From positions 1 to 57,995 of the forward strand of contig NZ_JASBRN010000035.1 of the NCBI RefSeq assembly GCF_030149505.1: a stretch of 57,995 bases of DNA, read 5' to 3'. A program made the position numbers and the translations under genes. This stretch comes from Nocardioides sp. (GTDB taxonomy: Bacteria > Actinomycetota > Actinomycetes > Propionibacteriales > Nocardioidaceae). The notes beneath the pieces were generated by a model. That model saw only the letters and a list, made by a program, of their open reading frames with translations. It searched no databases and was not told the DNA's origin. Below, in pieces: positions 35,996 through 44,886 of this stretch (its first letter is position 1; each line of letters opens with the position of its first letter).

Positions 35996-37534
35996 TTGTC
36001 CGAGATCACTCGTCGCGCCGTCCTTCGCGGGGCCGCCGGGCTCGCAGGCGTGGCCGCCCTCGGCGGCCTCGCCGCTTGCAATCGGTCCACTGGTACAGCG
36101 GTCGGGCCCGCCGCCGACGCGGTAGCAGCGGCGGAGGCGGCGCGCCGGAAGCCCGGAGCTCGGGTGGTCACCGCGCGCCTCACGGCCCAGCCGGTGACCC
36201 TCGACCTGGGTGGCCAGACCGTGAGCACGTGGGCGTACGGCGACACCGCGCCGGGACCGCTGCTCCGCGTCGACGCCGGAGACGTGCTCCGGGTCGACGT
36301 CGCCAACCAGCTCCCGGACGCCACGAGCGTGCACTGGCACGGCCTCGCACTGCGCAACGACATGGACGGCGTGCCCGGACTCACCCAGGATCCGATCGCC
36401 GCGGGAGAGACGTTCCGCTACGAGTTCACCGCACCTCACCCGGGCACGTACTTCTACCACCCGCACTCCGGAGTTCAGCTGGACCGCGGCCTGTACGGCG
36501 TCCTGGTCGTCGACGACCCTCAGGAGCCCGGTGAGTACGACGCCGAGTGGATCGTCGTCCTGGACGACTGGGTCGACGGGACGGGCCGCACCCCGGACCA
36601 GGTCCTTTCCGACCTGCAGCAAGCCGGCGGCGACGACTCCATGGGCGGCATGCACGACATGGGCGGCACGGGCATGGAGGGGATGGACCACGGCTCGATG
36701 GGCTCTATGGGTGGGATGGAGGTCATGCGGTCGCCCCTGCTCGGTGGTGCCGGGGATATCACCTACCCGTACTACCTGCTCAACGGCCGGACAGCCGCCG
36801 ATCCGGCCACGCTGTCGGCGAAGCCGGGTCAACGCGTTCGGATCCGCTTCGTCAACGCCGGCTCGGACACGGCGTTCCGGGTCGCCGTCGGTGGGCACCG
36901 CATGACCGTCACGCACAGCGACGGCTTCCCCGTCGTGCCGGTGCCCACCGACGCGCTACTGATCGGGATGGGCGAGCGCTTCGACGCCACCGTCACCATC
37001 GGCGACGGCGTGTTCGCGCTGGTTGCCTCGGCCGAGGGCAAACAAGGCCAGGCGCTGGCCGTGATCCGCACCGGCGCCGGTCGCCCGCCCGCGGCTGACG
37101 TCAAGGTCCGCGAGCTGTCGGGCAAGGTACTGCTCGGCACGGCGCTGTCGGCGGTCGAGTCGGCCCGCCTGGACCGACGGTCGGCCGACCGAACCCACGA
37201 CCTGGTCCTGGGCGGCACCATGGCGCCCTACCGCTGGACCATCAACGGCAAGACCTTCCCCGACACCGACCCGTTGCGGTTGATTCAGGGTGAGCGGGTC
37301 CGGCTGCGCTTCGTCAACCAGTCGATGATGTTCCACCCCATGCACGTGCACGGCCACACCTTCGCGCTGAGGGGCGGCGGAGCCCGCAAGGACACGGTCA
37401 TCGTGCGCCCCATGGCGACCCTCGACGTCGACCTCGAAGCCGACAACCCAGGACAGTGGGCGACCCACTGCCACAACATTTACCACGCCGAGACCGGCAT
37501 GATGTCCACGCTTTCCTACCAGGCACAGGAGTGA
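35996..37534 (+). CDS. multicopper oxidase (Tat-exported, lipobox-bearing)
   Basis: This 512-residue exported oxidase probably oxidises Cu(I) or organic substrates while reducing O2. The signal has TRRAVLRG (Tat) and a lipobox LAAC. Copper ligands are all present: HWHG, HPHSG, HPMHVHGH and HCHNIYHAETGM. A Met/His-rich insert (about residues 215-245, with repeated MGG, MDHG and SMG motifs) probably recruits Cu(I), as in CueO/CopA-type enzymes. The TTG start at 35996 was chosen because the Tat motif follows within 7 residues; it is 63 bp after the SHOCT gene. Confidence 0.93.
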   Translation: MSEITRRAVLRGAAGLAGVAALGGLAACNRSTGTAVGPAADAVAAAEAARRKPGARVVTARLTAQPVTLDLGGQTVSTWAYGDTAPGPLLRVDAGDVLRVDVANQLPDATSVHWHGLALRNDMDGVPGLTQDPIAAGETFRYEFTAPHPGTYFYHPHSGVQLDRGLYGVLVVDDPQEPGEYDAEWIVVLDDWVDGTGRTPDQVLSDLQQAGGDDSMGGMHDMGGTGMEGMDHGSMGSMGGMEVMRSPLLGGAGDITYPYYLLNGRTAADPATLSAKPGQRVRIRFVNAGSDTAFRVAVGGHRMTVTHSDGFPVVPVPTDALLIGMGERFDATVTIGDGVFALVASAEGKQGQALAVIRTGAGRPPAADVKVRELSGKVLLGTALSAVESARLDRRSADRTHDLVLGGTMAPYRWTINGKTFPDTDPLRLIQGERVRLRFVNQSMMFHPMHVHGHTFALRGGGARKDTVIVRPMATLDVDLEADNPGQWATHCHNIYHAETGMMSTLSYQAQE

Positions 37535-37536
37535 CG

Positions 37537-37995
37537 ATGTCCGACCACCACGCTGTCGCCGGGGAGGTAGCGGACGACCGCCTCGACGAGTCCCGCGCCC
37601 AAGCAGCTGCCGACGAGGCTCCGCAGAGCCGGGGCGTCCTGGCCACCGCCTGGAGTGCGGTGACCGCTGTGGTGGGCGGCATCATGGGCCTGCTCCCCCA
37701 CCTGCTGCACCACGTCGGGCTCCTCGGCGGAGCGGTACTGGTGACCGGCGCCACCGGCAACGTCCTGTTCGCCGTGCTGGGATTGGTGTTCTCCCTGCCC
37801 CTGCTTCGGCGCCTCTACCGGCGCTTCGACTCCTGGAAGGCGCCCGCCCTCGCATTGGGTGTGTTCGCGCTGATGTTCTCGCTCTCGGCGTTCGTCATCG
37901 GCCCGGCCATCAGCAACGACGATCCGAGTCCGGACCGGGACCGCACCCCCATGCAGACCCCCGACCCTGACGAGCACGAGGGTCACCACGACTGA
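37537..37995 (+). CDS. hypothetical three-helix membrane protein
   Basis: This 152-residue protein has a polar N-terminus and about three hydrophobic helices (about 38-65, 66-88, 100-124). The first contains HLLHHVG, and the tail ends DEHEGHHD. Both His clusters could bind metal. No family was recognised. It starts 2 bp after the multicopper oxidase stop with GGAG upstream, so it is cotranslated and may assist that enzyme. Confidence 0.75.
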   Translation: MSDHHAVAGEVADDRLDESRAQAAADEAPQSRGVLATAWSAVTAVVGGIMGLLPHLLHHVGLLGGAVLVTGATGNVLFAVLGLVFSLPLLRRLYRRFDSWKAPALALGVFALMFSLSAFVIGPAISNDDPSPDRDRTPMQTPDPDEHEGHHD

Positions 37996-38037
37996 CGAGC
38001 CCTCACGACAACGGCACGAGTCACCGAGGAGGTCCCC

Positions 38038-38682
38038 ATGGACACCGCAGTGGCCCTGGTGCAGGCCTACCTGCACGTCAATGGCTACTTCACCGTCGTC
38101 GAGCACCCGGTCCTGGAGAGTCTGCGCGCCGGCCAGGTGCGCACCGTCACCGATCTCGACGTCCTGGCCTATCGCCTACCCGGTGCCGGCCACGACCTGA
38201 TCCACCGGCGCTCAGGAACCGGTCCCCAGCGCCTGAGCTCCGAGGTTGACCCGGCCCTCGGCGCGCCGACTGGTCGAGCCGACATGATCGTGGGCGAGGT
38301 CAAGGAAGGTCGTGCGCGACTGAACCCTGCTCTGCGCGACACGGCGACACTAGAGGTCGCGCTCGCGCGCTTCGGGTGCTGCCCCGCCCAGGAGGCCCGA
38401 GACGTCTCGCGTCGGTTGCTCGACCACGGCCGCGCAGCCACGAGGGCCGGGCATGAGATCCGGGTGGTGGCCTTCGGCGGCACACCGGGCCAGGTAGAAC
38501 CTCATGGTCCGTGGACGACCGTGCCCATGAACCACGTCGTGGAGTACCTCCAGGCCTATCTCCACGCACACTGGCAGGTGCTGCGCCACGCGCAGATCCA
38601 CGACGAGGGACTCGCTGTCCTCGCGCTGATGGAGAAGTGGGGGCTCGGCCACGATGCTTCGGATCACCTCCCCGTCCCGTAA
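38038..38682 (+). CDS. hypothetical protein with PD-(D/E)xK nuclease-like motif
   Basis: This 214-residue soluble protein shows TDLDVLAYRLP near residue 40 and ADMIVGEVKEGRARLN near 80, the D...ExK pattern of restriction-endonuclease-like folds. Later segments (HVVEYLQAYLHAHW) mirror the N-terminal start (ALVQAYLHVNGYF), which suggests an internal helical repeat. It is in the MCO operon just before an AAA NTPase gene. A nuclease in a copper operon is unexpected and its role is unknown. Confidence 0.72.
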   Translation: MDTAVALVQAYLHVNGYFTVVEHPVLESLRAGQVRTVTDLDVLAYRLPGAGHDLIHRRSGTGPQRLSSEVDPALGAPTGRADMIVGEVKEGRARLNPALRDTATLEVALARFGCCPAQEARDVSRRLLDHGRAATRAGHEIRVVAFGGTPGQVEPHGPWTTVPMNHVVEYLQAYLHAHWQVLRHAQIHDEGLAVLALMEKWGLGHDASDHLPVP

Positions 38683-38693
38683 GGAGGCGCGTC

Positions 38694-39338
38694 ATGGCCG
38701 AGTGCGAGTGCGACCAGCCACATGTACCCCGCCGGGTTGTGCTCACCGGCGGGCCGGGTGCGGGCAAGACGGCCGTCCTGGAACTCGTGCGCCGTTCCCT
38801 GTGCCGACACGTCAGGATCCTGCCGGAGTCGGCAGGGGTCGTTTTCGGTGGCGGGTTCCCACGCGACGACGACGCGGAGTGTCGACGCGCGGCGCAACGG
38901 GCGATCTTCCACGTTCAGAAGGAACTCGAGGCGACCGGGGACGCTCACAATCCGGCAATCGTGCTGTGCGACCGCGGCACGGTCGACGGGATCGCGTACT
39001 GGCCCGGGCCACCGGATGACTTCTGGGCCTCGACGGCCACCACGATGGACACCGAGCTGCGTCGGTACGACGCAGTGTTGCATCTGCGCACGCCCACCGC
39101 CGACCAGGGGTACAACCACCAGAACCCGCTGCGGATCGAGTCGGCGCTCAGTGCGGCCGATGTCGACGCCCGCATCCTGGAGGCCTGGCAGCGCCACCCC
39201 CATCGCCACGTCATCCCATCCACCGGCGACTTCCTCGAGAAGGCGACCCGAACCCTGGACCTGCTGCGAGAAGAGCTCCCTGCCTGCTGCGCCAGCCACC
39301 TGGACCTCAACGCCGCACCCACCCTCCCTCCCACCTGA
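38694..39338 (+). CDS. AAA/P-loop NTPase (AAA_28, TTD-kinase-like)
   Basis: This 214-residue P-loop protein has GGPGAGKT at residues 19-26, an adenylate-kinase-like LPESAG segment and CDRGTVDGIAYWP as the Walker B-like acidic region. Relatives include NadR-type kinases and AAA_28 proteins. Two Cys near each end are unusual. It follows the nuclease-like gene by 11 bp with an AAGGAGG site, which indicates joint function. Substrate is unknown. Confidence 0.78.
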   Translation: MAECECDQPHVPRRVVLTGGPGAGKTAVLELVRRSLCRHVRILPESAGVVFGGGFPRDDDAECRRAAQRAIFHVQKELEATGDAHNPAIVLCDRGTVDGIAYWPGPPDDFWASTATTMDTELRRYDAVLHLRTPTADQGYNHQNPLRIESALSAADVDARILEAWQRHPHRHVIPSTGDFLEKATRTLDLLREELPACCASHLDLNAAPTLPPT

Positions 39339-39402
39339 CATGTGGCCGCCGCGGTGACTCGCCGCCCTTCAGCCCCTCCGAGCACTTCGACGCCACGTGG
39401 TT

Positions 39403-39419
39403 CTTCAGCGAACCTTCAC
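39403..39419 (+). promoter_or_regulatory. 11-bp-period direct repeat box (probable OmpR-type site)
   Basis: CTTCAGCGAACCTTCAC, the exact consensus, lies 87 bp upstream of the DUF2892-to-ABC transporter operon. Confidence 0.7.
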
Positions 39420-39505
39420 AAGACGGCGCCGGTCACCTTCACCCCGCGGCGAGACCCTCGAAGTGGACCGAGGAGACCAGCGGTCCACCGAAGTTGGAGG
39501 AAGTC

Positions 39506-39751
39506 ATGAGTAACCGTTGGAGCATCAACATCACCCCCGCCGAACGCGTCGCTCGCGTCGCCATCGGCGGTCTCGCCGCGATCGCCGGCGCGTTCCTGCT
39601 GGGCGGCGCCGCCTCCACCTTGGCGGTCGTCCTCGAGCTGCTACTCGTACTGGCAGGCCTCGACCTGGTCGTCACCGGAGCGCTCGGACACTGCCCGCTC
39701 TACGCCAAGCTCGGCCACGTGCCCGCATCCCTGAAGGGTAGGACGTCATGA
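39506..39751 (+). CDS. DUF2892 small membrane protein
   Basis: This 81-residue protein has two hydrophobic helices and the DUF2892 pattern: an N-terminal NITPAERVARVAIGG, then a glycine-rich hairpin and the HCPLY motif near the end. The family occurs as the membrane part of YgaP-like rhodanese proteins. The Cys in GHCPLY is a possible persulphide or metal ligand. A GGAGGAAG site precedes the ATG. Confidence 0.85.
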   Translation: MSNRWSINITPAERVARVAIGGLAAIAGAFLLGGAASTLAVVLELLLVLAGLDLVVTGALGHCPLYAKLGHVPASLKGRTS

Positions 39752-40071
39752 GCACGCCGAACGGCATGGACCGCGAATCCCTCAGGAACTCTCGGCAATT
39801 GCCCTACCAGCCAGAGTCCTCGACACCGACCGAGACCCACCACGCCGGACAGGAGCCAGACGGCGGCACCCACGGAGCGCACGGTGGTCACGGGCTGATG
39901 ATGATCGTCTGCTGCATCCCGATGCTCGCCATCGCCGGTCTGCTCTTCCTCACCGGCGTTGCAGGTTCCGGCATCATCGTCACCGCCCTGCTGTGCACCG
40001 CGATGATGGCGGCCATGATGTTCGCCATGCCCGGCGGACACGGCGGGCACGGCGGTCACGGCCACAAGTAG
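39748..40071 (+). CDS. His-rich small membrane protein
   Basis: This 107-residue protein has an N-terminal soluble part ending THGAHGGHG, two hydrophobic helices with a CC pair (MMIVCCIPML) and Met clusters (TAMMAAMMFAM), and a tail GGHGGHGGHGHK. The His, Met and Cys content suggests metal binding at the membrane. It overlaps the DUF2892 gene by 4 bp. No family was assigned. Confidence 0.7.
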   Translation: MSTPNGMDRESLRNSRQLPYQPESSTPTETHHAGQEPDGGTHGAHGGHGLMMIVCCIPMLAIAGLLFLTGVAGSGIIVTALLCTAMMAAMMFAMPGGHGGHGGHGHK

Positions 40072-40113
40072 CACGAACGTCGAGCCACGCTCGGCAAACG
40101 GAAGTGAGCCGAC

Positions 40114-41235
40114 ATGAAGGCCAGGGTTGAAGCCTCGGTCCCGGTCACCCGCCGGTTTCTCACGACGCGTCCGGTGCGCACCGCCGCCGGAGCCGCCGGG
40201 ATCGGGCTCGCCCTGATGCTCATGCTGCTGCTGGCCGGACTCTGGGTCGGCGTCCAGGACCGCGTCACCACCTACGACGACCACCTCGGTGCCGACCTGG
40301 TCGTCGTCCCGGCCGGAACGCGCAACCTCTTCGCCGACCCCGGCGCTCTGCCGGCGCCGGCCGTGGACGCCATCGCCCAGGCCCCTGGCGTGACACGAGC
40401 CGCGCCGCTGCGCACGATGTATCAGATCCTCGAGCTGTCGCACGGCAAGGCTGCCGTGGCCGCGGTCGCCTACGAACCCGGCAGCGGGCTCGGTGGCCCC
40501 TGGGCCTTCACCGATGGCCGTGCCCCCGACGCCCCCGACGAGGTGGCCATCGATGCCTTGTGGGCCGAACAACACGACTTTGCCATCGGCGATCGGCTGC
40601 CCATTCTCGGACACCCGATGCGGGTGGTCGGCCTCACCGACGACACCGCACTGTTCATGACCCCCCTGCTGTTCACCACCACGGCCGGGATGGACCAGAT
40701 GCTGCGGGCTACCGGCACCACCGGAGCGGTGCTGGTCACGACCGCGGACCCCGATGCCGTGTCAGCGCAGCTGCGTGACGAGGGGTACACCGTGCGCACT
40801 CCTGCCGAACTGCGGGAGGCGTCCCTGCGACTGGCGACCGACATCTACGGCTCGCCGGTACGGCTCATGGTGGGCGTGGCCTTCGCAGCCGGCACCCTGA
40901 TCGTCGCGCTCGTGGCCTACACCCGGGTCACCGAACAACAGCGGGACCTGGGCGTCCTCAAGGCCCTCGGCGCCACGCCCGGCCGGCTTCGCCGAATCGC
41001 GGTGACCGAGACCGTGGCACTGACGGTGCTCGGCACACTGGCCGCGATCGTCCTGCTGATCATCACCCGGGAAGTCCTCGCCTGGTGGCGACCCGCATTC
41101 CCGGTGCTGCTCACCTCCGGCACCATCGCCCAGACCGCCGCCGCAGCGGTCACGATGGCACTACTCGCCGCATGGCTACCGGCACGCCGACTCAACCGGC
41201 TCGACGCAGCTTCCGCATTCCGGAGCGGACGATGA
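40114..41235 (+). CDS. FtsX-like ABC transporter permease, first
   Basis: This 373-residue MacB/FtsX-type permease has one N-terminal helix (about 22-46), a large extracytoplasmic domain (about 50-245) and three C-terminal helices. The conserved coupling motif is DLGVLKALGATPGRLRRI. With the next permease and the ABC ATPase it forms a mechanotransmission-type exporter or extraction complex, not a classical importer. Operon context points to a role in metal or lipoprotein handling. Confidence 0.88.
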   Translation: MKARVEASVPVTRRFLTTRPVRTAAGAAGIGLALMLMLLLAGLWVGVQDRVTTYDDHLGADLVVVPAGTRNLFADPGALPAPAVDAIAQAPGVTRAAPLRTMYQILELSHGKAAVAAVAYEPGSGLGGPWAFTDGRAPDAPDEVAIDALWAEQHDFAIGDRLPILGHPMRVVGLTDDTALFMTPLLFTTTAGMDQMLRATGTTGAVLVTTADPDAVSAQLRDEGYTVRTPAELREASLRLATDIYGSPVRLMVGVAFAAGTLIVALVAYTRVTEQQRDLGVLKALGATPGRLRRIAVTETVALTVLGTLAAIVLLIITREVLAWWRPAFPVLLTSGTIAQTAAAAVTMALLAAWLPARRLNRLDAASAFRSGR

Positions 41236-42404
41236 CCACCACCACGCAACCAACTCCGCCGCGATCCGATCACCCACGACGCGCCCTCGCGACAGGAGCC
41301 GTGCCCGTGGGGCGCCGCTTCCTGTTCGCCGACCGCCGCCGCGCCACGCTGACCGTCCTCGGCGTGGCCGCCTCCCTGCTACTGGTCCTCGTCCTCGGCG
41401 GCATCTTCGCCGGGGCCGTCGACCGCGTCACCTACTACATCCGCACCTCCCCGGCCGACGTGTTCGTCTCCCAGGCCGGGGTCCGCACCATGCACATGTC
41501 CGCCTCGACGCTCCCCGCGGACACCCCCGAGCGCGTCGCCGACATACCGGGAGTTGCCTGGGCCGCACCGATCGCGTTCGCCTCCGGCTCGGTAGCCGGA
41601 CCACAGGGCCGGCAGCTGTCCTACCTCATCGGCTACGACACCCGCACCCGCCGGGGCGACCCCACACGCCTTGTGGCCGGCCGCACACCGGCCGCCGGCG
41701 AGGCCGTCCTGGACGAGCAGGCAGCCAAACAGCTCGGAGTCCAGGTCGGCGACCAGTTCACGGTCATGGGCTCGTCCCTGCGCGCTGTCGGCTTCTCCAC
41801 CGGCGGCAGCAGCATCACCAACACCACCGTCTTCGTCGAGCTCAGCGAGTTCGGCCGGATCCACGACGACCGCGTTTCGTACGTCCTCACCGGGCTGGAC
41901 CCAGGCGCCGACCCAGAAGCGGTCACGGACCGGATCGAGGCCGAAGTCGGTGGCGTCACGGCCCAGACCCGCGAGCAGTTCGCCGACTCCGAAGCCCGCA
42001 TCGTCACCGATATGAGCGCTGACCTGCTCCGGCTGATGTCCTCCATCGGGCTCGTCATCGCGCTCGCCGTCATCGCCCTGGGACTGATGACGGCCACCTT
42101 GAACAGGCTGCGGGACTTCGCCGTCCTCAAGGCTCTCGGCGCCCGCACACCTCGGCTCGCGGCAGCGGTGGCGATGCAGGTGCTGCTCACCGTCGTACTC
42201 GCCTCCACCGTCGCCACCACAGCCGCGCTGGGGCTGGCGTGGTTGCTGCCACTCGCCGCTCCAGCGGTCCAGATCTCCATCACCACCGCCGCCGTCGCAC
42301 AGACCACCACCACAGCGCTCCTGGTCGGCCTCATCGCCGCCCTGTGGCCGCTGCGCCGCATTGCCGCGCTCGACGCGGCAACCGCCTTCCGGGAGACACG
42401 ATGA
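41232..42404 (+). CDS. FtsX-like ABC transporter permease, second
   Basis: This 390-residue paralogue of the preceding permease has the same topology: N-terminal helix (about 40-62), periplasmic-side domain and C-terminal three-helix unit with FAVLKALGARTPRLAAAV. Two different permeases suggest a heterodimer. It overlaps the upstream gene by 4 bp and the ATPase gene by 4 bp, so the three are tightly coupled. Confidence 0.88.
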   Translation: MTTTTQPTPPRSDHPRRALATGAVPVGRRFLFADRRRATLTVLGVAASLLLVLVLGGIFAGAVDRVTYYIRTSPADVFVSQAGVRTMHMSASTLPADTPERVADIPGVAWAAPIAFASGSVAGPQGRQLSYLIGYDTRTRRGDPTRLVAGRTPAAGEAVLDEQAAKQLGVQVGDQFTVMGSSLRAVGFSTGGSSITNTTVFVELSEFGRIHDDRVSYVLTGLDPGADPEAVTDRIEAEVGGVTAQTREQFADSEARIVTDMSADLLRLMSSIGLVIALAVIALGLMTATLNRLRDFAVLKALGARTPRLAAAVAMQVLLTVVLASTVATTAALGLAWLLPLAAPAVQISITTAAVAQTTTTALLVGLIAALWPLRRIAALDAATAFRETR

Positions 42405-43345
42405 ATACCAACGCCCCCACCACCTCCGGCAATGCCTCGGTCCCCGACCCAGTGCTCCGGTCACCGGGCAACAACAGGCCCCACGGTGAATCGACCAGGT
42501 CCGGGGTGCTGACCGTTCGAGGGCTCACGAAGACGTACGGGGCGGGCGAGACCGCCGTGGATGCCGTGCGAGCAGTCGACCTCGACCTCGCCGCCGGGGA
42601 AGTGCTCCTCGTGATGGGGCCGTCCGGATCGGGCAAGACCACCTTGCTGCTGATGCTCGGCGCACTGCTGCGTCCGAGCGCAGGCTCCATCACCGTCACC
42701 AGCCGTGACGGCGTCGACGTGGACATCGCCGCGGCGCGTGAGAAGGAGCTCCCTGTGCTGCGGTCGCGCACCTTCGGGTTCATCTTCCAGGACTACGCCC
42801 TCTTGGACGCACTCACGGCCACCGAGAACATCGCAGTTGCCGCCAATCTCGCCGGCACCACCGGATCCGCCGCCCGCCACCGCGCCACCCAGCTGCTCGA
42901 GCGCGTCGGCCTTGCCCACCGGGCAGCGGCGCGGCCCTCCCAGATGTCCGGCGGCGAACAACAGCGCGTCGCAGTCGCACGCGCGCTCGCCAATGACCCA
43001 CCCGTTCTGCTCGCGGACGAACCCACCGCCAACCTCGACGCCTCTCGCGGCCGAGACCTCGCCCGGCTGCTGCGCCAGCTCGCTGACGAGGACAGCCGCT
43101 CGATCGTCATCGTGAGCCACGACGATCGACTCCGAGAGATCGCCGACCGCGTGCTCTGGTTGGAGGACGGGCAGTTCCGCCACGTCGCCGCGCTTGCCGT
43201 CGATCCCGTCTGCCGCATGCAGGTCGAGCCGAACGGACCCCACGCGAGCTGGCGCGGCGAGCAGTGGTGGTTCTGCTCTGACGCCTGCCGACGGGAATTT
43301 GTCACCAAGCCCGAGCGATTCACCCCACGGCCAGCGTCCACCTAG
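42401..43345 (+). CDS. ABC ATPase fused to a C-terminal YHS metal-binding domain
   Basis: This 314-residue LolD/MacB-type ATPase has Walker A GPSGSGKTT, Q-loop FIFQDYALLD, signature MSGGEQQR, Walker B VLLADEPTA and H-loop VSHDD. After residue 265 comes a YHS-like domain, DPVCRM...WWFCSDACRREF, with the typical DPVC and a C-x3-C site. YHS domains occur in copper ATPases and chaperones, so metal binding may regulate the transporter. It is the last gene of the operon and ends 30 bp before a convergent pseudogene. Confidence 0.9.
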   Translation: MNTNAPTTSGNASVPDPVLRSPGNNRPHGESTRSGVLTVRGLTKTYGAGETAVDAVRAVDLDLAAGEVLLVMGPSGSGKTTLLLMLGALLRPSAGSITVTSRDGVDVDIAAAREKELPVLRSRTFGFIFQDYALLDALTATENIAVAANLAGTTGSAARHRATQLLERVGLAHRAAARPSQMSGGEQQRVAVARALANDPPVLLADEPTANLDASRGRDLARLLRQLADEDSRSIVIVSHDDRLREIADRVLWLEDGQFRHVAALAVDPVCRMQVEPNGPHASWRGEQWWFCSDACRREFVTKPERFTPRPAST

Positions 43346-43375
43346 GCCGTGCTGCCGCAGGGTCGGCAGTCGTCA

Positions 43376-43918
43376 TCAGCGGACTTGCGCCCGGAACCGG
43401 AACGCGTCCCGTCGCGTGTCGGTCTCGACGAGACCGAACCCGGCAGCCTTCAGCCGTGCCGGCAGTTCCTCCGGGTCGACCAAGGTGCAGGTGTCGCCGA
43501 TGTGTGCCAGCGCGAACAGCGGACCCCACCGGCTGTCCGAGCCCGCCAACCTGCCGTTCGGGCGCAGGACCCGGCCGGCTTCGGCGTACAGGCGATCCTA
43601 CGCCGCCGCCGTGGGCAGGTGATGCAGCATCGTGAAGCAGACCACCGCGTCGAACGAGCCTGACGCGAATGGAAGCGCCGTCGCGTCACCATGTCGCACG
43701 TCCACCCCCGGGTGTCTTCGTGCGAGCGCCGTGGCATCGGCTGCGTCGTAATCCAGGCACGTCAGCGATCCCACCTGCTGCACCAGCCAGTCTGTGGTCA
43801 GTCCCGGGCCCGGCCCGAGCTCCAGGACGGACGCTCGCTCGAGGGAGATGCCGTCCAACGCCCATGGCAGCAGCGCTCTTACCTGGGCGCGCCAGATCCG
43901 GGTGGCTATGCCGGCCAT
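43376..43918 (-). pseudogene. class I SAM methyltransferase, 5'-truncated with internal stop
   Basis: The minus strand encodes motif I VLELGPGPGL, VRHGDATALPF and AVVCFTMLHHLPTAAA, then an in-frame TAG at 43598-43600. Beyond the stop, the same frame continues DRLYAEAGRVLRPNGRL and ends DAFRFRAQVR. A CAG-to-TAG change would explain the stop, since Gln is plausible there. The 5' end stops abruptly near 43920, where the oppositely oriented antiporter begins, so the N-terminal part is also missing. No function is expected. Confidence 0.8.
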
Positions 43919-44843
43919 GGCGTTGATCTCCACAGGCCTGACCGCCGGGATCCTCGGGGTCACGCTTGGCGCTGCGCTGCTGCTCGGGACAGCGATCTGC
44001 CCCACCGACCCGGTCCTCGCCTCCAGCGTGGTCACCGGCAAGCCCGCAGAGGAGGACCTACCGGCCCGTGCCCGGCAGATCCTCTCGCTGGAGTCAGGCG
44101 CCAACGACGGACTGGCACTGCCGTTCGTGCTGGCCGCGGTCGCGCTTGTTGGACCGATGAGTGCTGGACAGGCAGCTGCGGACGCTCTCTGGCAGGTACT
44201 GGGCGCTGTCGCTCTCGGTGTGCTCGCCGGCTGGCTCGGCGGGCGCGCACTGCGCGCCGGGGAGGCACACGGGGCGACAGCCCACGGCCCGATGCTGCTC
44301 TTCACCGTCTTGCTCGCCCTGCTCGTACTGGGACTCTCCGGGGTGCTCCATCTCGACGGCGTGCTCGCGGCGTTCGTCGCGGGGCTCGCCTTCAACCTGA
44401 CCAGCACCGGCAGCGAGCGTACGGCGGAGGTCGAGATCGACGAGGCGGTCAATCGGTTCGCCGTCCTGCCGATGTTCGTGCTGCTGGGCGCCACCCTCCC
44501 CTGGACCGTCTGGGGCGAGCTCGGGTGGACGGCGATCGCACTCGCTCTCGCCGTGCTCCTGCTCCGTCGACTCCCCGTGCTGCTCCTGCTCAAACGACCG
44601 CTGAACCTGGGCTGGCCCGACGGGCTGTACCTGGGGTGGTTCGGGCCGGTCGGTGTCTCGGCCGTGTTCTACCTGACGCTCGAGGCGGAAGAGCTCGGCC
44701 TCCCTGAGACTGTCATGGCCGCCGGGATCATGGTGGTGGTCGTGAGCACCGTGGCCCATGGCGTGACCTCCTCGGCCGGCCGGCTGCTCTACCGACGCCT
44801 CACGGGCCAGACCCCGACCGGACAGCCAATGCTCGAGGGTTGA
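43917..44843 (+). pseudogene. cation/proton antiporter (NhaP/CPA1 type), 5'-truncated
   Basis: About 305 residues match the C-terminal two-thirds of a CPA1 sodium/proton antiporter. The sequence includes ICPTDPVLASSVV (ion-binding Asp region), ESGANDGLALPFV and many hydrophobic helices to the end. The first roughly 90-110 residues, several helices, are absent. The frame fuses at about 43920 to the reverse of a truncated methyltransferase. An ATG at 43917 could permit translation, but the product would lack the N-terminal membrane core. Confidence 0.78.
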
Positions 44844-44886
44844 CCCTCCGCCACGTGGCCGGCGGTTCCCCACCTGGGGATACCCG

